From contig USFH01000019.1 in the NCBI GenBank assembly GCA_900553925.1, positions 1 to 19,991 on the forward strand: 19,991 bases of DNA. The letters are read 5' to 3'. The notes below the pieces were generated by a model. The model saw nothing but the letters and a program-made list of their open reading frames with translations, was not told the DNA's origin and ran no database searches. This DNA comes from an uncultured Clostridium sp. Lineage in GTDB: Bacteria > Bacillota > Clostridia > Lachnospirales > Lachnospiraceae. Of this stretch, positions 1 through 8,135 are shown piece after piece; position 1 is the first letter of the stretch; every line of letters starts with the position of its first letter. The position numbers and the translations under genes are program-made.

Positions 1-122
1 CGCCACTGAGCCATGGATGGCGAATTGGCGGCGGTTGCGTCCGTTACCAATCATATTCCAGAACATTTAGTACTTCTTAGTTCCAATACATCACATATTT
101 TTAGATATCGATGCAGACGTAT
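1..122 (+). repeat. Left copy of dispersed hairpin-bearing repeat
   Basis: This stretch matches the reverse complement of 19854-19976. Bases 1-40 agree at 39 of 40 positions and bases 61-100 at 36 of 40. The spacer between the two blocks is unrelated (20 bases here, 21 in the other copy). The first block can fold into a nested hairpin whose outer GCCGCCA arm is cut by the window edge. An ORF runs through it, but the two copies do not keep one reading frame across the spacer, so I treat it as non-coding. It lies directly downstream of argC. Confidence 0.8.
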
Positions 123-152
123 ATGCAAACCACCGCATATTTGCGATCCTTA

Positions 153-1196
153 CTACGGGAACATTGGTGGCATCAGAAGTCCTTCTTCTTCCGGTAAGCC
201 CATGATCAGGTTCATGTTCTGGACTGCCTGTCCGGCAGCGCCCTTCACCAGGTTATCCATCGCTCCCATCACAACGACACGCTTCGTACGTGGATCGATT
301 ACGAAGTTCACATCCACATAGTTGCTGCCTTCTACCCAGCGGGTCTCCGGGCAGACGCCCTTTTCAAGCACGCGCACGAAGCGCTCCTTGCCATAATATT
401 TATCATACACTGCCTTGATGTCATCATAAGAGACATCCTTCACAAGCTTTGCATATGCTGTTACCAGGATGCCACGGTTCATCGGTACGAGATGTGGTGT
501 GAAATTGATCGTAAGCGGTGTGCCATCGTAAGCATAACCGAGCTGTTCCTCAATCTCCGGTGTATGCCGGTGTGTGGTCACACCGTATGCCTTGATGCTC
601 TCATTGACTTCACAGTAGAGGTTTGCGACCTTAGCACCACGCCCGGCTCCGGATGTACCGGATTTCGCATCCACGATGATCGTATCGACATCAACCAGAC
701 GCTCCTTTACGAGCGGATACAGAGAGAGAATCGAGCAGGTTGTGTAACAGCCCGGATTCGCAATCAGACGCGCCTTCTTGATATCCTCCCGATTGATCTC
801 ACACAATCCGTATACCGCCTCATCGATAAACTGCGGACTTTTGTGTTCTAAGTTGTACCATTTCTCATAGGTTGCAACATCCTTGATTCTGAAATCTGCG
901 GACAGATCCACAATCTTCGTATTCGATAAGATCTGTTCATTCACAAGCGATGCGCAAAGTCCCTGCGGTGTCGCAGTGAATATCACATCTGCCTGCTTGC
1001 TAAGCTCATCCATATTGTCATCCATACATTTCGCATCGACTAATTGAAACATGTTCCGATATACAGATGCATATTCCTGATCAATATAGCTTCTGGAACC
1101 ATACCAGACGATTTCTGCGTCCTTATGTCCCAGCAAAATACGTACTAATTCCTGACCGGCATATCCGGTTGCTCCTATAATTCCGACTTTTACCAT
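153..1196 (-). CDS. argC: N-acetyl-gamma-glutamyl-phosphate reductase
   Basis: This enzyme reduces N-acetylglutamyl phosphate to N-acetylglutamate semialdehyde with NADPH, the third step of arginine synthesis in the cytosol. The 347-residue product has the N-terminal dinucleotide-binding motif GATGYAG (residues 8-14) and the catalytic-cysteine motif NPGCY (Cys150), and it has full family length. An upstream in-frame start at 1235 exists. The ATG at 1196 is preferred because the homologous sequence starts at MVKVGIIGATG and a GAGG lies 8 bases before it. The gene is divergent from argG and appears to be under ArgR-type control. The usual argJ, argB and argD partners are not beside it; the repeat at 1-122 follows directly. 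No convincing terminator is seen after the stop. Confidence 0.97.
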   Translation of the reverse strand: MVKVGIIGATGYAGQELVRILLGHKDAEIVWYGSRSYIDQEYASVYRNMFQLVDAKCMDDNMDELSKQADVIFTATPQGLCASLVNEQILSNTKIVDLSADFRIKDVATYEKWYNLEHKSPQFIDEAVYGLCEINREDIKKARLIANPGCYTTCSILSLYPLVKERLVDVDTIIVDAKSGTSGAGRGAKVANLYCEVNESIKAYGVTTHRHTPEIEEQLGYAYDGTPLTINFTPHLVPMNRGILVTAYAKLVKDVSYDDIKAVYDKYYGKERFVRVLEKGVCPETRWVEGSNYVDVNFVIDPRTKRVVVMGAMDNLVKGAAGQAVQNMNLIMGLPEEEGLLMPPMFP

Positions 1197-1233
1197 TGCT
1201 CCTGCCTCTTTTCCGTAATCACAAATTTGTCTC

Positions 1234-1262
1234 ATTATACAACTGTAGTTTTATTTATGCAA
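1234..1262 (-). promoter_or_regulatory. argC promoter
   Basis: Read on the minus strand there is a -35 TTGCAT (1257-1262), a 17-base spacer and a perfect -10 TATAAT (1234-1239). The -35 element lies inside the right arm of an ARG-box-like sequence at 1248-1261, so repressor binding there would block polymerase. Confidence 0.8.
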
Positions 1263-1355
1263 CCCTCTTTCAATATTTTATGTATATTTTTGCAAGAATG
1301 CATATTTTTATGCATATTTTTGTTGCTTTATGCACTTGTTATACATAAATATGCA
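1248..1355. promoter_or_regulatory. Cluster of ArgR-type operators between argC and argG
   Basis: Four sequences fit a TGCAT-ATTT-ATGCA palindrome, an AT-rich variant of the ARG box (family consensus TGAAT-N4-ATTCA). They are at 1248-1261 (right half only is good), 1281-1294, 1299-1314 (perfect arms TGCAT and ATGCA but a 6-base centre) and 1342-1355 (one arm mismatch). The pair at 1281 and 1299 is 4 bases apart, similar to the paired boxes that ArgR hexamers bind. No argR gene is in the window, so the regulator is inferred. Confidence 0.65.
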
Positions 1356-1365
1356 AAATTTCCGG

Positions 1366-1394
1366 TTGCATCTTACAGAAAAAAGAAGTATACT
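1366..1394 (+). promoter_or_regulatory. argG promoter
   Basis: A -35 TTGCAT (1366-1371), 17-base spacer and -10 TATACT (1389-1394) lie 53 bases before the argG start. The last ARG-box-like palindrome ends 10 bases upstream of the -35. The -35 hexamer is identical to that of the argC promoter. Confidence 0.8.
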
Positions 1395-1447
1395 AGACAA
1401 AACGTGTCGAAACGTGAATTATTACATATTTTATGGAGGAAACTTTG

Positions 1448-2686
1448 ATGGGTAAAGAGAAAGTAATTCTTGCGTATTCCGGTGGTCTGGATACCACAGC
1501 AATTATCCCTTGGTTAAAGGAAACTTACAATTTCGATGTCGTATGTGTATGTATCGATGTCGGACAGGAAAGCGAGTTAGAGGGACTTGATGAGAGAGCG
1601 AAATATTCCGGAGCTGAGAAGCTCTATATCCTGGATGTTGTCGATGAATTCTGTGATGAGTACATCCTTCCGGGTGTAAAGGCAAATGCAACTTACGAGT
1701 ATGAATATCTGCTTGGTACTTCTTTTGCAAGACCTCTGATTGCAAAGAAGCTGGTAGAGATCGCACGTAAGGAAGGTGCTACAACGATCTGCCATGGTGC
1801 TACCGGTAAGGGAAATGATCAGGTTCGTTTCGAGATCAACATCAAGGCACTTGCACCAGATTTAAATGTCATCGCAACATGGAGACAGCCGGAGTGGACG
1901 ATGCAGTCCCGCGAAGACGAAATCGCATTCTGCAAGAAGCATGGTATTGATCTTCCGTTTGATGTGACAACCTCTTACAGCCGTGACCGTAACATCTGGC
2001 ATATCAGCCACGAAGGTCTGGAGCTTGAAGATCCATCTTTGGAGCCAAACTGGGATCACCTTCTTGTACTTGGTACTTATCCTGAGAAGGCACCGGATGA
2101 GGCTGAATATGTAACTGTAAACTTCGAGAAGGGTGTTCCAACTGCAGTCAATGGTAAGCAGATGAAGATGTCTGATGTTGTCCGTGAGCTGAACCGTCTC
2201 GGTGGCAAGCATGGTGTTGGTATCGTAGATATCGTAGAGAACCGTGTCGTTGGTATGAAGTCCCGTGGTGTCTATGAGACTCCTGGTGGAACCATCCTCT
2301 TAGCTGCCCACAAGCAGCTCGAAGAGCTTATCCTCGACAGAGATACACTTGCATTTAAGAAGACCGTTTCTGACAGATATGCAGATCTTGTATACGAAGG
2401 AAAATGGTTCTGCCCTCTCCGTGAGGCACTGCAGGCATTCATCGAGAGCACACAGGATCGTATCACAGGTGAAGTGAAGTTCAAGCTTTACAAAGGTAAC
2501 ATCATCAAGGCTGGTACAACTTCTCCTTATACACTCTACTCTGAGTCACTTGCAAGCTTCACAACCGGCGATCTGTACGATCATCACGATGCAGAAGGCT
2601 TCATCCATCTGTTCGGTCTTTCTATGAAGGTTCGTGCAATGCTCGACCAGAAGCGGGAAGAGAAAGATAAGAATAACGATAAATAA
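1448..2686 (+). CDS. argG: Argininosuccinate synthase
   Basis: This enzyme condenses citrulline and aspartate with ATP to argininosuccinate, the penultimate step of arginine synthesis. The 412-residue product carries the ATP-binding P-loop SGGLDTT (residues 11-17) and the HGATGKGNDQVRFE motif (residues 116-129). It has full family length and ends in a Lys/Asp/Glu-rich tail. The start at 1448 has a GGAGG 8 bases upstream; a longer frame from 1433 would overlap that site. The gene is divergent from argC, shares the ArgR-type operator region with it, and is followed by a strong hairpin terminator. Confidence 0.98.
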   Translation: MGKEKVILAYSGGLDTTAIIPWLKETYNFDVVCVCIDVGQESELEGLDERAKYSGAEKLYILDVVDEFCDEYILPGVKANATYEYEYLLGTSFARPLIAKKLVEIARKEGATTICHGATGKGNDQVRFEINIKALAPDLNVIATWRQPEWTMQSREDEIAFCKKHGIDLPFDVTTSYSRDRNIWHISHEGLELEDPSLEPNWDHLLVLGTYPEKAPDEAEYVTVNFEKGVPTAVNGKQMKMSDVVRELNRLGGKHGVGIVDIVENRVVGMKSRGVYETPGGTILLAAHKQLEELILDRDTLAFKKTVSDRYADLVYEGKWFCPLREALQAFIESTQDRITGEVKFKLYKGNIIKAGTTSPYTLYSESLASFTTGDLYDHHDAEGFIHLFGLSMKVRAMLDQKREEKDKNNDK

Positions 2687-2715
2687 TCATTTCTTTCGAT
2701 GATTTAAAAATACGT

Positions 2716-2764
2716 TAAAAACACGCGGTATATATCCAATCCGGATATGCACCGCGTGTTTTAT
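2716..2764. terminator. Bidirectional terminator between argG and the glycan operon
   Basis: A 12-bp perfect stem (2718-2729 with 2751-2762) encloses a second 6-bp stem (2732-2737 with 2743-2748). The outer arm begins with AAAA and ends with TTTT, so it can work on both strands. It lies between two convergent genes. Confidence 0.85.
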
Positions 2765-2804
2765 TATGATGTTATTTACCGATATATCAACCGTCTGACT
2801 CCGG

Positions 2805-4343
2805 CTAGAAATTCACAACTACAATATCATCAACAATCCGGATCGATCCGGCGTTCGGATAATGCGGCATCGCCTGAATCTCCGGATCTTCTCTCAGCAT
2901 CTCATAGGTCGTCTCATCCACTTCGTTCATATGGAATCCCGTCCAAAACTTCATGAAATCTCTCCACGAGTTGTAAAATCTGAGATCAAGCGTAAAGCCC
3001 ATCAGCTCCACATTTGAGAATTCCGAATCCACAATATATGTGAGATCGCTGTTACACGGCTCATTTAGATATGCAATCTGCATCGAATCCGAGAAGCCAT
3101 CCTGCGATTTGATCTGAGTCTCCAATGTCGTCATCCACGCGATCGTCCGGCTCTGCGCCACCTGTGCCTGCTGATAACAGCGGTTTGCGTAATAACTATA
3201 GAATACGCACATATAGACTCCGAGCAGTAACGTCAGCCATCGCAGTGCAAATGCCACCTTTCCCTTCTCCAGGAATCCGCCTTTTTCCAGAAGAACAAAC
3301 AAAAGTACAAACGTCATGCATTTTGCATGAAGCATAAGCTGATACATATAAGAAGCATTCATGACATACACAAGGTTCACGCCCAATGGAAATACCATTG
3401 CCACAAGAACAGCCAGCACACCTTCCTTATAGCGTTTCTGCTTTATCAGGCGGTACAGAAGGATTCCGCCAAGCACTGCCAGAAGTACCAGCGACAGTAT
3501 GTGCATATACCGCATCTTCTCCACGAACACATTCGTATGCACCGTTGTCTGGTCATGATTCAGGAAGAAATTCGCATAAGCCGCAATCACATTCCGGATG
3601 ATCCTGGTGATACTCATATCGTACATAGATCCGATTCCCTGATAATCAGTAAGCTCGATATGAAGAAGCGCGAGGAACACTTTATTCCCAATCAGATAGC
3701 ATACCAGACCACCTATCAGAATCCCTGCATACCACAGTGCCCGGAACAGCTGCTCTTTAAGTGTCTCTTCCTTGTCTCCCAGCAGATGCAACAGATAACA
3801 GATCAGGAAGCAGCATACCGGGAATCCGATATATGCCTGATAAATCCCGATACTAAATGCAATCATGCAGATAGCTGCCACACTGCTCAACACCGGTCGT
3901 TTCCACATCTCAATCAGATACACCGCAAGCACAGAAATCATGATTGCAAATGTATAATAAAAGCTTGTAAACATCAGAGAATATAACACTGTCATCGCCG
4001 GAAATGTCACGATCACCCCGGCGATCAAGCTGCCAATAAACCGGTTTCTTACATCAAACAGACGCACAAGCAATACGGCCGTTCCTGCAAGGAACAGCAG
4101 ACTGACAATCCCATTAAACCACGGGAGAGAGAAGGTTCCTCCTCCGAAAAATGTCACCAGCTTCTGACAGATTCCAAGTCCCCACCTGCCGGAGGAGAAG
4201 GTTGCACCTACGCCGTCCTGCATATGGATATCATCCCGATACGAAAATTTGTTTACGAATACATAGCCATGTGCCAGAAGTCCAATGAGGATTGCACTGC
4301 AAAACGTCCACACATCCAGTTGTTTTCTCGTCTTACTCTCCAT
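2805..4343 (-). CDS. GtrII-like polytopic glucosyltransferase-domain protein
   Basis: This is a 512-residue integral membrane protein with about ten hydrophobic segments between residues 12 and 385 and a soluble C-terminal part (about 390-512). The N-terminal loop after the first membrane segment carries FSYRDD (33-38) and GRWGLG (52-57), features I associate with the Glucos_trans_II (GtrII) family. Members are thought to transfer a sugar from a polyprenyl-phosphate donor to a surface glycan on the outer face of the membrane. It is the last gene of the glycosyltransferase operon: its ATG is 2 bases after the preceding stop and it has a GAGGA site 6 bases upstream. Substrate and product cannot be read from the sequence. 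Confidence 0.8.
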   Translation of the reverse strand: MESKTRKQLDVWTFCSAILIGLLAHGYVFVNKFSYRDDIHMQDGVGATFSSGRWGLGICQKLVTFFGGGTFSLPWFNGIVSLLFLAGTAVLLVRLFDVRNRFIGSLIAGVIVTFPAMTVLYSLMFTSFYYTFAIMISVLAVYLIEMWKRPVLSSVAAICMIAFSIGIYQAYIGFPVCCFLICYLLHLLGDKEETLKEQLFRALWYAGILIGGLVCYLIGNKVFLALLHIELTDYQGIGSMYDMSITRIIRNVIAAYANFFLNHDQTTVHTNVFVEKMRYMHILSLVLLAVLGGILLYRLIKQKRYKEGVLAVLVAMVFPLGVNLVYVMNASYMYQLMLHAKCMTFVLLFVLLEKGGFLEKGKVAFALRWLTLLLGVYMCVFYSYYANRCYQQAQVAQSRTIAWMTTLETQIKSQDGFSDSMQIAYLNEPCNSDLTYIVDSEFSNVELMGFTLDLRFYNSWRDFMKFWTGFHMNEVDETTYEMLREDPEIQAMPHYPNAGSIRIVDDIVVVNF

Positions 4344-4345
4344 AA

Positions 4346-5275
4346 CTAATCCTCATTCTGTTTCTTTCTTTTCTCATCGACATACTCGATCTGCGGACGG
4401 AAGAATAATCCCTTCACAAATCCCTTCGTAAGCACCCACATACGCTTGCATTTGTAGCCATTTCCCTTCTCACACAGGATTTTCTTATACATGTAGGCAA
4501 CCAGTTCAAAATAACTGATGATGTACATAATTCCATTTCGATATGCAGTGCATCCGTCATTCCGGAACGCAAGCTCATACCGGTCGATACGCTCATAATC
4601 ATCCACACTGATATCGGAACCCTTATTGTTCTTCATCTTATGAACTACGCGGCTGTCCGTGACAAAATATGACGGAATCCGTCTGGATATCCGAAGTGTA
4701 TACTCCTGATCATCTCCCCAGATAAAATATTGTTTGAGTGGAAGTCCTACCCGCTCAATCGTTTTCCGTTTGAACAACAGCGATACAAACGTCGCTCTGC
4801 ACGCACGAATAACGCCTTGTCCAAGCATCTCATATTCGTCCACGGAACATTTCTGGTCGAGTGTCGGCTTATTCATATTGCAATAACTTCCATCGGTCCA
4901 GAGCACGCAGCTTGAGAGAAATCCGTATCTTCCCTTTAGTTTCTTATCTGCAATGAATAATTGCTCCAATGCATCCGGGTATGGAATCGTGTCATCATCC
5001 ATGATCCACATATAATCATAGCCCATTTCGTATGCCTTCTTAAGTCCATAATGAAAGCCACCGGCTCCACCCAGATTGCTTCCTGTATTCATATAACGGA
5101 TAGACGCATTCTCCTCTACGATATCCGTGATATATTCCTTTGTTCCATCTGTACTCGCATTATCAATGAGTAAAATATCCAAATCCGGAATCGTCTGCGC
5201 AAGCAATGCCTGCAGACACTCCCGCAATAATTCCTTTCGATTATAGGTTACAACAATCGCAGCTACCTTCTTCAT
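4346..5275 (-). CDS. GT2 glycosyltransferase, GlfT2-like class (copy 2)
   Basis: This is a 309-residue GT-A fold family 2 glycosyltransferase. It shows IDNAST (37-42), the NLGGAGGF signature (68-74 region) typical of the galactofuranosyl/rhamnosyltransferase-like GT2 group, the metal-binding DDD (93-95), WGDDQEY (186-192) holding the probable acceptor-side acid residues, and VVHK (210-213). It has no membrane segment and probably acts at the inner membrane face on a lipid-linked glycan. The start has GGAGG 6 bases before it. It sits 21 bases downstream of a close paralogue (5297-6217) with the same motifs at nearly the same positions, suggesting an old tandem duplication. The sugar specificity is unknown. 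Confidence 0.9.
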   Translation of the reverse strand: MKKVAAIVVTYNRKELLRECLQALLAQTIPDLDILLIDNASTDGTKEYITDIVEENASIRYMNTGSNLGGAGGFHYGLKKAYEMGYDYMWIMDDDTIPYPDALEQLFIADKKLKGRYGFLSSCVLWTDGSYCNMNKPTLDQKCSVDEYEMLGQGVIRACRATFVSLLFKRKTIERVGLPLKQYFIWGDDQEYTLRISRRIPSYFVTDSRVVHKMKNNKGSDISVDDYERIDRYELAFRNDGCTAYRNGIMYIISYFELVAYMYKKILCEKGNGYKCKRMWVLTKGFVKGLFFRPQIEYVDEKRKKQNED

Positions 5276-5296
5276 AGTTATCCTCCAATTCGCCAG

Positions 5297-6217
5297 TTAT
5301 GGCATATATTGTTCATTCTTCCCTAGTCTGCCTGCATATCCATCCCGCATTGCACGCCACAACATTTTGACAATATAGCGGCCCTGTGCACGCTTCGACG
5401 GAACCAGCTGCATCAGCATTCCGCACAGCAAGAATACTGCAAATTCTACCAGGATCACCACAGTTGTTACCGGACGGCAGTGGCACCGTACAGCATCAAG
5501 CCGGTTGCGATGTCCATAATAAGTCCGCCAGTTCATGCGTGCAAAAAATCCCTTCTGTTCTCCCTTCGGCAATACCGTCTTATGATTCAGTTTTGCCGCA
5601 TTGATATTCAGAATACCGCCATATTTCTGCAATCGCATCGAATATTCCGTGTCATCGTACCAGATAAAATATTCTGCCTTCGGGAGTCCGATCTTACATA
5701 TAATATCCTGCCGGATCATCAGTCCACAGAAGGTTGCCAGATCATAATGAAAGCATGTTCTGTTATACGCAGAAAGCGGGACATTCCGTTCCAGATGCAG
5801 AAGTGGACTCGCCAGCACTCTTCTATGATTACACTGGATCTTGCCATCTGTATACACTGTTCCTGAGCATGCAACCACGTTTGGCCGCTTCCGAATTACA
5901 CGGTCACACTGATACAGATAATCCTTGTCGATCATCGCATCATCATCAATCAGAAGCACCCAGTCAAGCTCCATATGCTGTGCCTTCGCAAGCCCTTTCT
6001 TAAAACCGCCGGCACCGCCTAAGTTCTCGCTCTGTGTATACACCGAAACCGTCTTATCTCCTTCATATTGTGCAAGATATTCCCGCGTTCCATCTGTACT
6101 ACAATTATCTATAATAATGATTTTTTCAAAAGGAATCGTCTGGTTCAGGCAATGCTCCATACATTCCTTCAATAGCTCTAACCGGTTATAGGTTACGAGC
6201 ACAACTCCATATCGCAT
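5297..6217 (-). CDS. GT2 glycosyltransferase, GlfT2-like class (copy 1)
   Basis: This 306-residue family 2 glycosyltransferase has VTYNR (8-12), IDNCST (36-41), NLGGAGGF (65-72), DDD (91-93), WYDDTEY (186-192) and NHK (211-213). Unlike its neighbour it has a hydrophobic stretch near 250-272 that may anchor it to the membrane. The start has AGGAG 7 bases upstream and lies 4 bases after the stop of the double glycosyltransferase, so translation is probably coupled. Together with the following gene it probably adds two successive residues of a repeating unit; this is inference from gene order. Confidence 0.9.
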   Translation of the reverse strand: MRYGVVLVTYNRLELLKECMEHCLNQTIPFEKIIIIDNCSTDGTREYLAQYEGDKTVSVYTQSENLGGAGGFKKGLAKAQHMELDWVLLIDDDAMIDKDYLYQCDRVIRKRPNVVACSGTVYTDGKIQCNHRRVLASPLLHLERNVPLSAYNRTCFHYDLATFCGLMIRQDIICKIGLPKAEYFIWYDDTEYSMRLQKYGGILNINAAKLNHKTVLPKGEQKGFFARMNWRTYYGHRNRLDAVRCHCRPVTTVVILVEFAVFLLCGMLMQLVPSKRAQGRYIVKMLWRAMRDGYAGRLGKNEQYMP

Positions 6218-6221
6218 CTTA

Positions 6222-8135
6222 TTACTCCTGTATTCTTTCGTCTATATAAACCTGCGCCTTCATCCGCCATTTCTCAGCACCTGCGGCATCCACAGCTTCA
6301 AGCATCGGAAATTGATACGCCTTACGCATCTGCTGTTCCGCACGCTCCCGGTCAAGCGAAGGATTCTCTGAAATCGTCTGACTCAGAACGTCCAGCCAAT
6401 GTGTAAGCTTCACACCAAGCAGCCGCTGTATATCTGCATCCGTCCGTCCATGTTCTGCGAAAAAGACTGCCAATGCATCCACGATCTGCCCGGTTTTACA
6501 CATCTCCACAAAATCTTCTTCCGAGAACATATTCCGGCTCTTTCCTGTTGAGAAAGAATAATTATACAGTCGGTCTGCAACACCGATATACCGGTCTGCC
6601 AGCGAATAGAGGATACAGCAGGCATATACATCGTCCTTATAATAGACATGTTCCAACGTACAATACCTGTAGGTCTTCTTCAGCAAAGAAGCCCGCACCG
6701 CCTTGTTCCAAGGCATCTGTCCGATCTTGTCTTCAATCAGCGCCTCCAGGATTGCGCCACCCCGAAGCTCACCCTTATGGATCCTGCAATAGTTCTGATT
6801 CGTCATTTGGTCTTTTGCTTTTTTCAGTTCATTTATAACATGTGCCTTCCATGTATCCGATGCATCGAGAATCACATTCGCGTGAAACTCCAGCACATCC
6901 GGATAGGCATGCTCTTTTAACCGCTTCTTCAGTATCCGAAGGCTTCCATTGCAGAGACTGTCATCACTATCTAACTGTATGATATAGCGCCCTTTCGCTT
7001 CATTGATTGCACGCTTCCGCGTATATACAAGCTTTTTATTTTCACCATTCGCAAGCACCCGTACACGCGGATCCTTCTGTTCATATTCCCGTAGAATCTC
7101 GAGTGTATGGTCTGTTGATCCATCATCCACACACACAATCTCGCAATCGTAAAATTCCTGTTCCAGTACGCTATCTAAACATCGCCGGATATATGCCTCC
7201 ACATTATAACATGGTATGCAGATAGAAAAAAGCGGCGGACGCATCGCCCGGATCAATACACGCAAAGATTCCGCCTGATTCTTACAGACGAAGATTTCCT
7301 TCTCCCGGTTCTCCTTGTACACTGTATCCGTCGACACATCTTCGAGATGCAGCACATCCAGCTTCGGACTGTAAAGTGTCTTAAGACCTGCCTGTCTGCA
7401 CCGTAGATACAGCAATTCCTCTTCCTTGAACATAAACGTATCCGGACAGAAGCAGTCTTCGAACCGCTCAATATAAACCGGCGAGAAGAACAGACAGCAT
7501 CCATGTAAGAGGACATTCTCATGTGGCTTGTGATAGATTGACACATCGACCTCGGGCTTTCTGTCCGGTTCCTGTTTCTTTCCTATCGACTGTACACTCC
7601 GGATTGCGCGGTTTACAAGCTCCCGCTCCGGATACAGCCGGGAAGAAAAATAACGGTACAGTCCGTACAATCTCTTATATTCCGATACATAGAACTCTAC
7701 CGGTTTTAATGAGAAATCAAAGATATTTTCCTGTTCTCCCCGCAGCGTCACATGTGGTCCTAACACCGCAAATCCCGTCTCCTCATAGAGTTCTGTCACA
7801 CAGCTCTCCATATCCGGCTGGCGTAACATGACATCGTTGTTCATCACGCAGATGAAGTCACAGTGTCTTCGCTCGCGCAAATACCGGTATCCCGCATTGT
7901 TTCCTCGGGCAAACCCCAGATTCGACGAATTCAGCAATACATATACTTCCTTCTGATCTGTATAATAATCCTGCAGTTTTCTGCCCGAGCCATCCGGAGA
8001 ACAGTTGTCCACGACAACAATCTCTGAATTCTCTCCACAAATATATTGAATTCCTGCAATACATTCCTTTGTTGTCTCTATACCTCCATAGTGTAGTACA
8101 ACAAATCCAAATGTATATTGTCTATCCACGTTCAC
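6222..8135 (-). CDS. Two-domain GT2 glycosyltransferase fusion
   Basis: The 637-residue product contains two family 2 glycosyltransferase domains. Domain 1 (about 8-290) has VVDNCSPDGS (41-50), NLGFARGNNAGY (72-83) and NND (99-101), as in rhamnosyltransferase-like GT2 enzymes. Domain 2 (about 301-530) has FSICIPCYN (303-311), VDDGST (336-341), LDSDDS (388-393) and YKDD (499-502). The fusion could add two sugars in sequence. The start is uncertain. The GTG at 8135 gives a 4-base GTGA overlap with the preceding stop but has a GAGG only 1 base away. The in-frame GTG at 8129 has the same GAGG at 7 bases and may be the true start. Confidence 0.9.
   Translation of the reverse strand: MNVDRQYTFGFVVLHYGGIETTKECIAGIQYICGENSEIVVVDNCSPDGSGRKLQDYYTDQKEVYVLLNSSNLGFARGNNAGYRYLRERRHCDFICVMNNDVMLRQPDMESCVTELYEETGFAVLGPHVTLRGEQENIFDFSLKPVEFYVSEYKRLYGLYRYFSSRLYPERELVNRAIRSVQSIGKKQEPDRKPEVDVSIYHKPHENVLLHGCCLFFSPVYIERFEDCFCPDTFMFKEEELLYLRCRQAGLKTLYSPKLDVLHLEDVSTDTVYKENREKEIFVCKNQAESLRVLIRAMRPPLFSICIPCYNVEAYIRRCLDSVLEQEFYDCEIVCVDDGSTDHTLEILREYEQKDPRVRVLANGENKKLVYTRKRAINEAKGRYIIQLDSDDSLCNGSLRILKKRLKEHAYPDVLEFHANVILDASDTWKAHVINELKKAKDQMTNQNYCRIHKGELRGGAILEALIEDKIGQMPWNKAVRASLLKKTYRYCTLEHVYYKDDVYACCILYSLADRYIGVADRLYNYSFSTGKSRNMFSEEDFVEMCKTGQIVDALAVFFAEHGRTDADIQRLLGVKLTHWLDVLSQTISENPSLDRERAEQQMRKAYQFPMLEAVDAAGAEKWRMKAQVYIDERIQE

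Noticed and set aside
61..82. TTAGTAC sequence resembling half of a FapR operator
   Set aside because: The second half is a direct repeat (TTAGTT) instead of the inverted GTACTAA needed for FapR.
118..152. Terminator after argC
   Set aside because: A 6-bp ATATGC/GCATAT hairpin is present but it is weak, AT-rich and has no T-run.
13..321. 102-codon plus-strand ORF starting in the left repeat
   Set aside because: It extends antisense into argC and shares only the EHLVLLS-type peptide with the right copy, explained by conserved DNA.
3327..3986. 219-codon plus-strand ORF, His/Gln-rich
   Set aside because: It is the antisense shadow of the GtrII-like membrane protein, with unnatural composition and no family resemblance.
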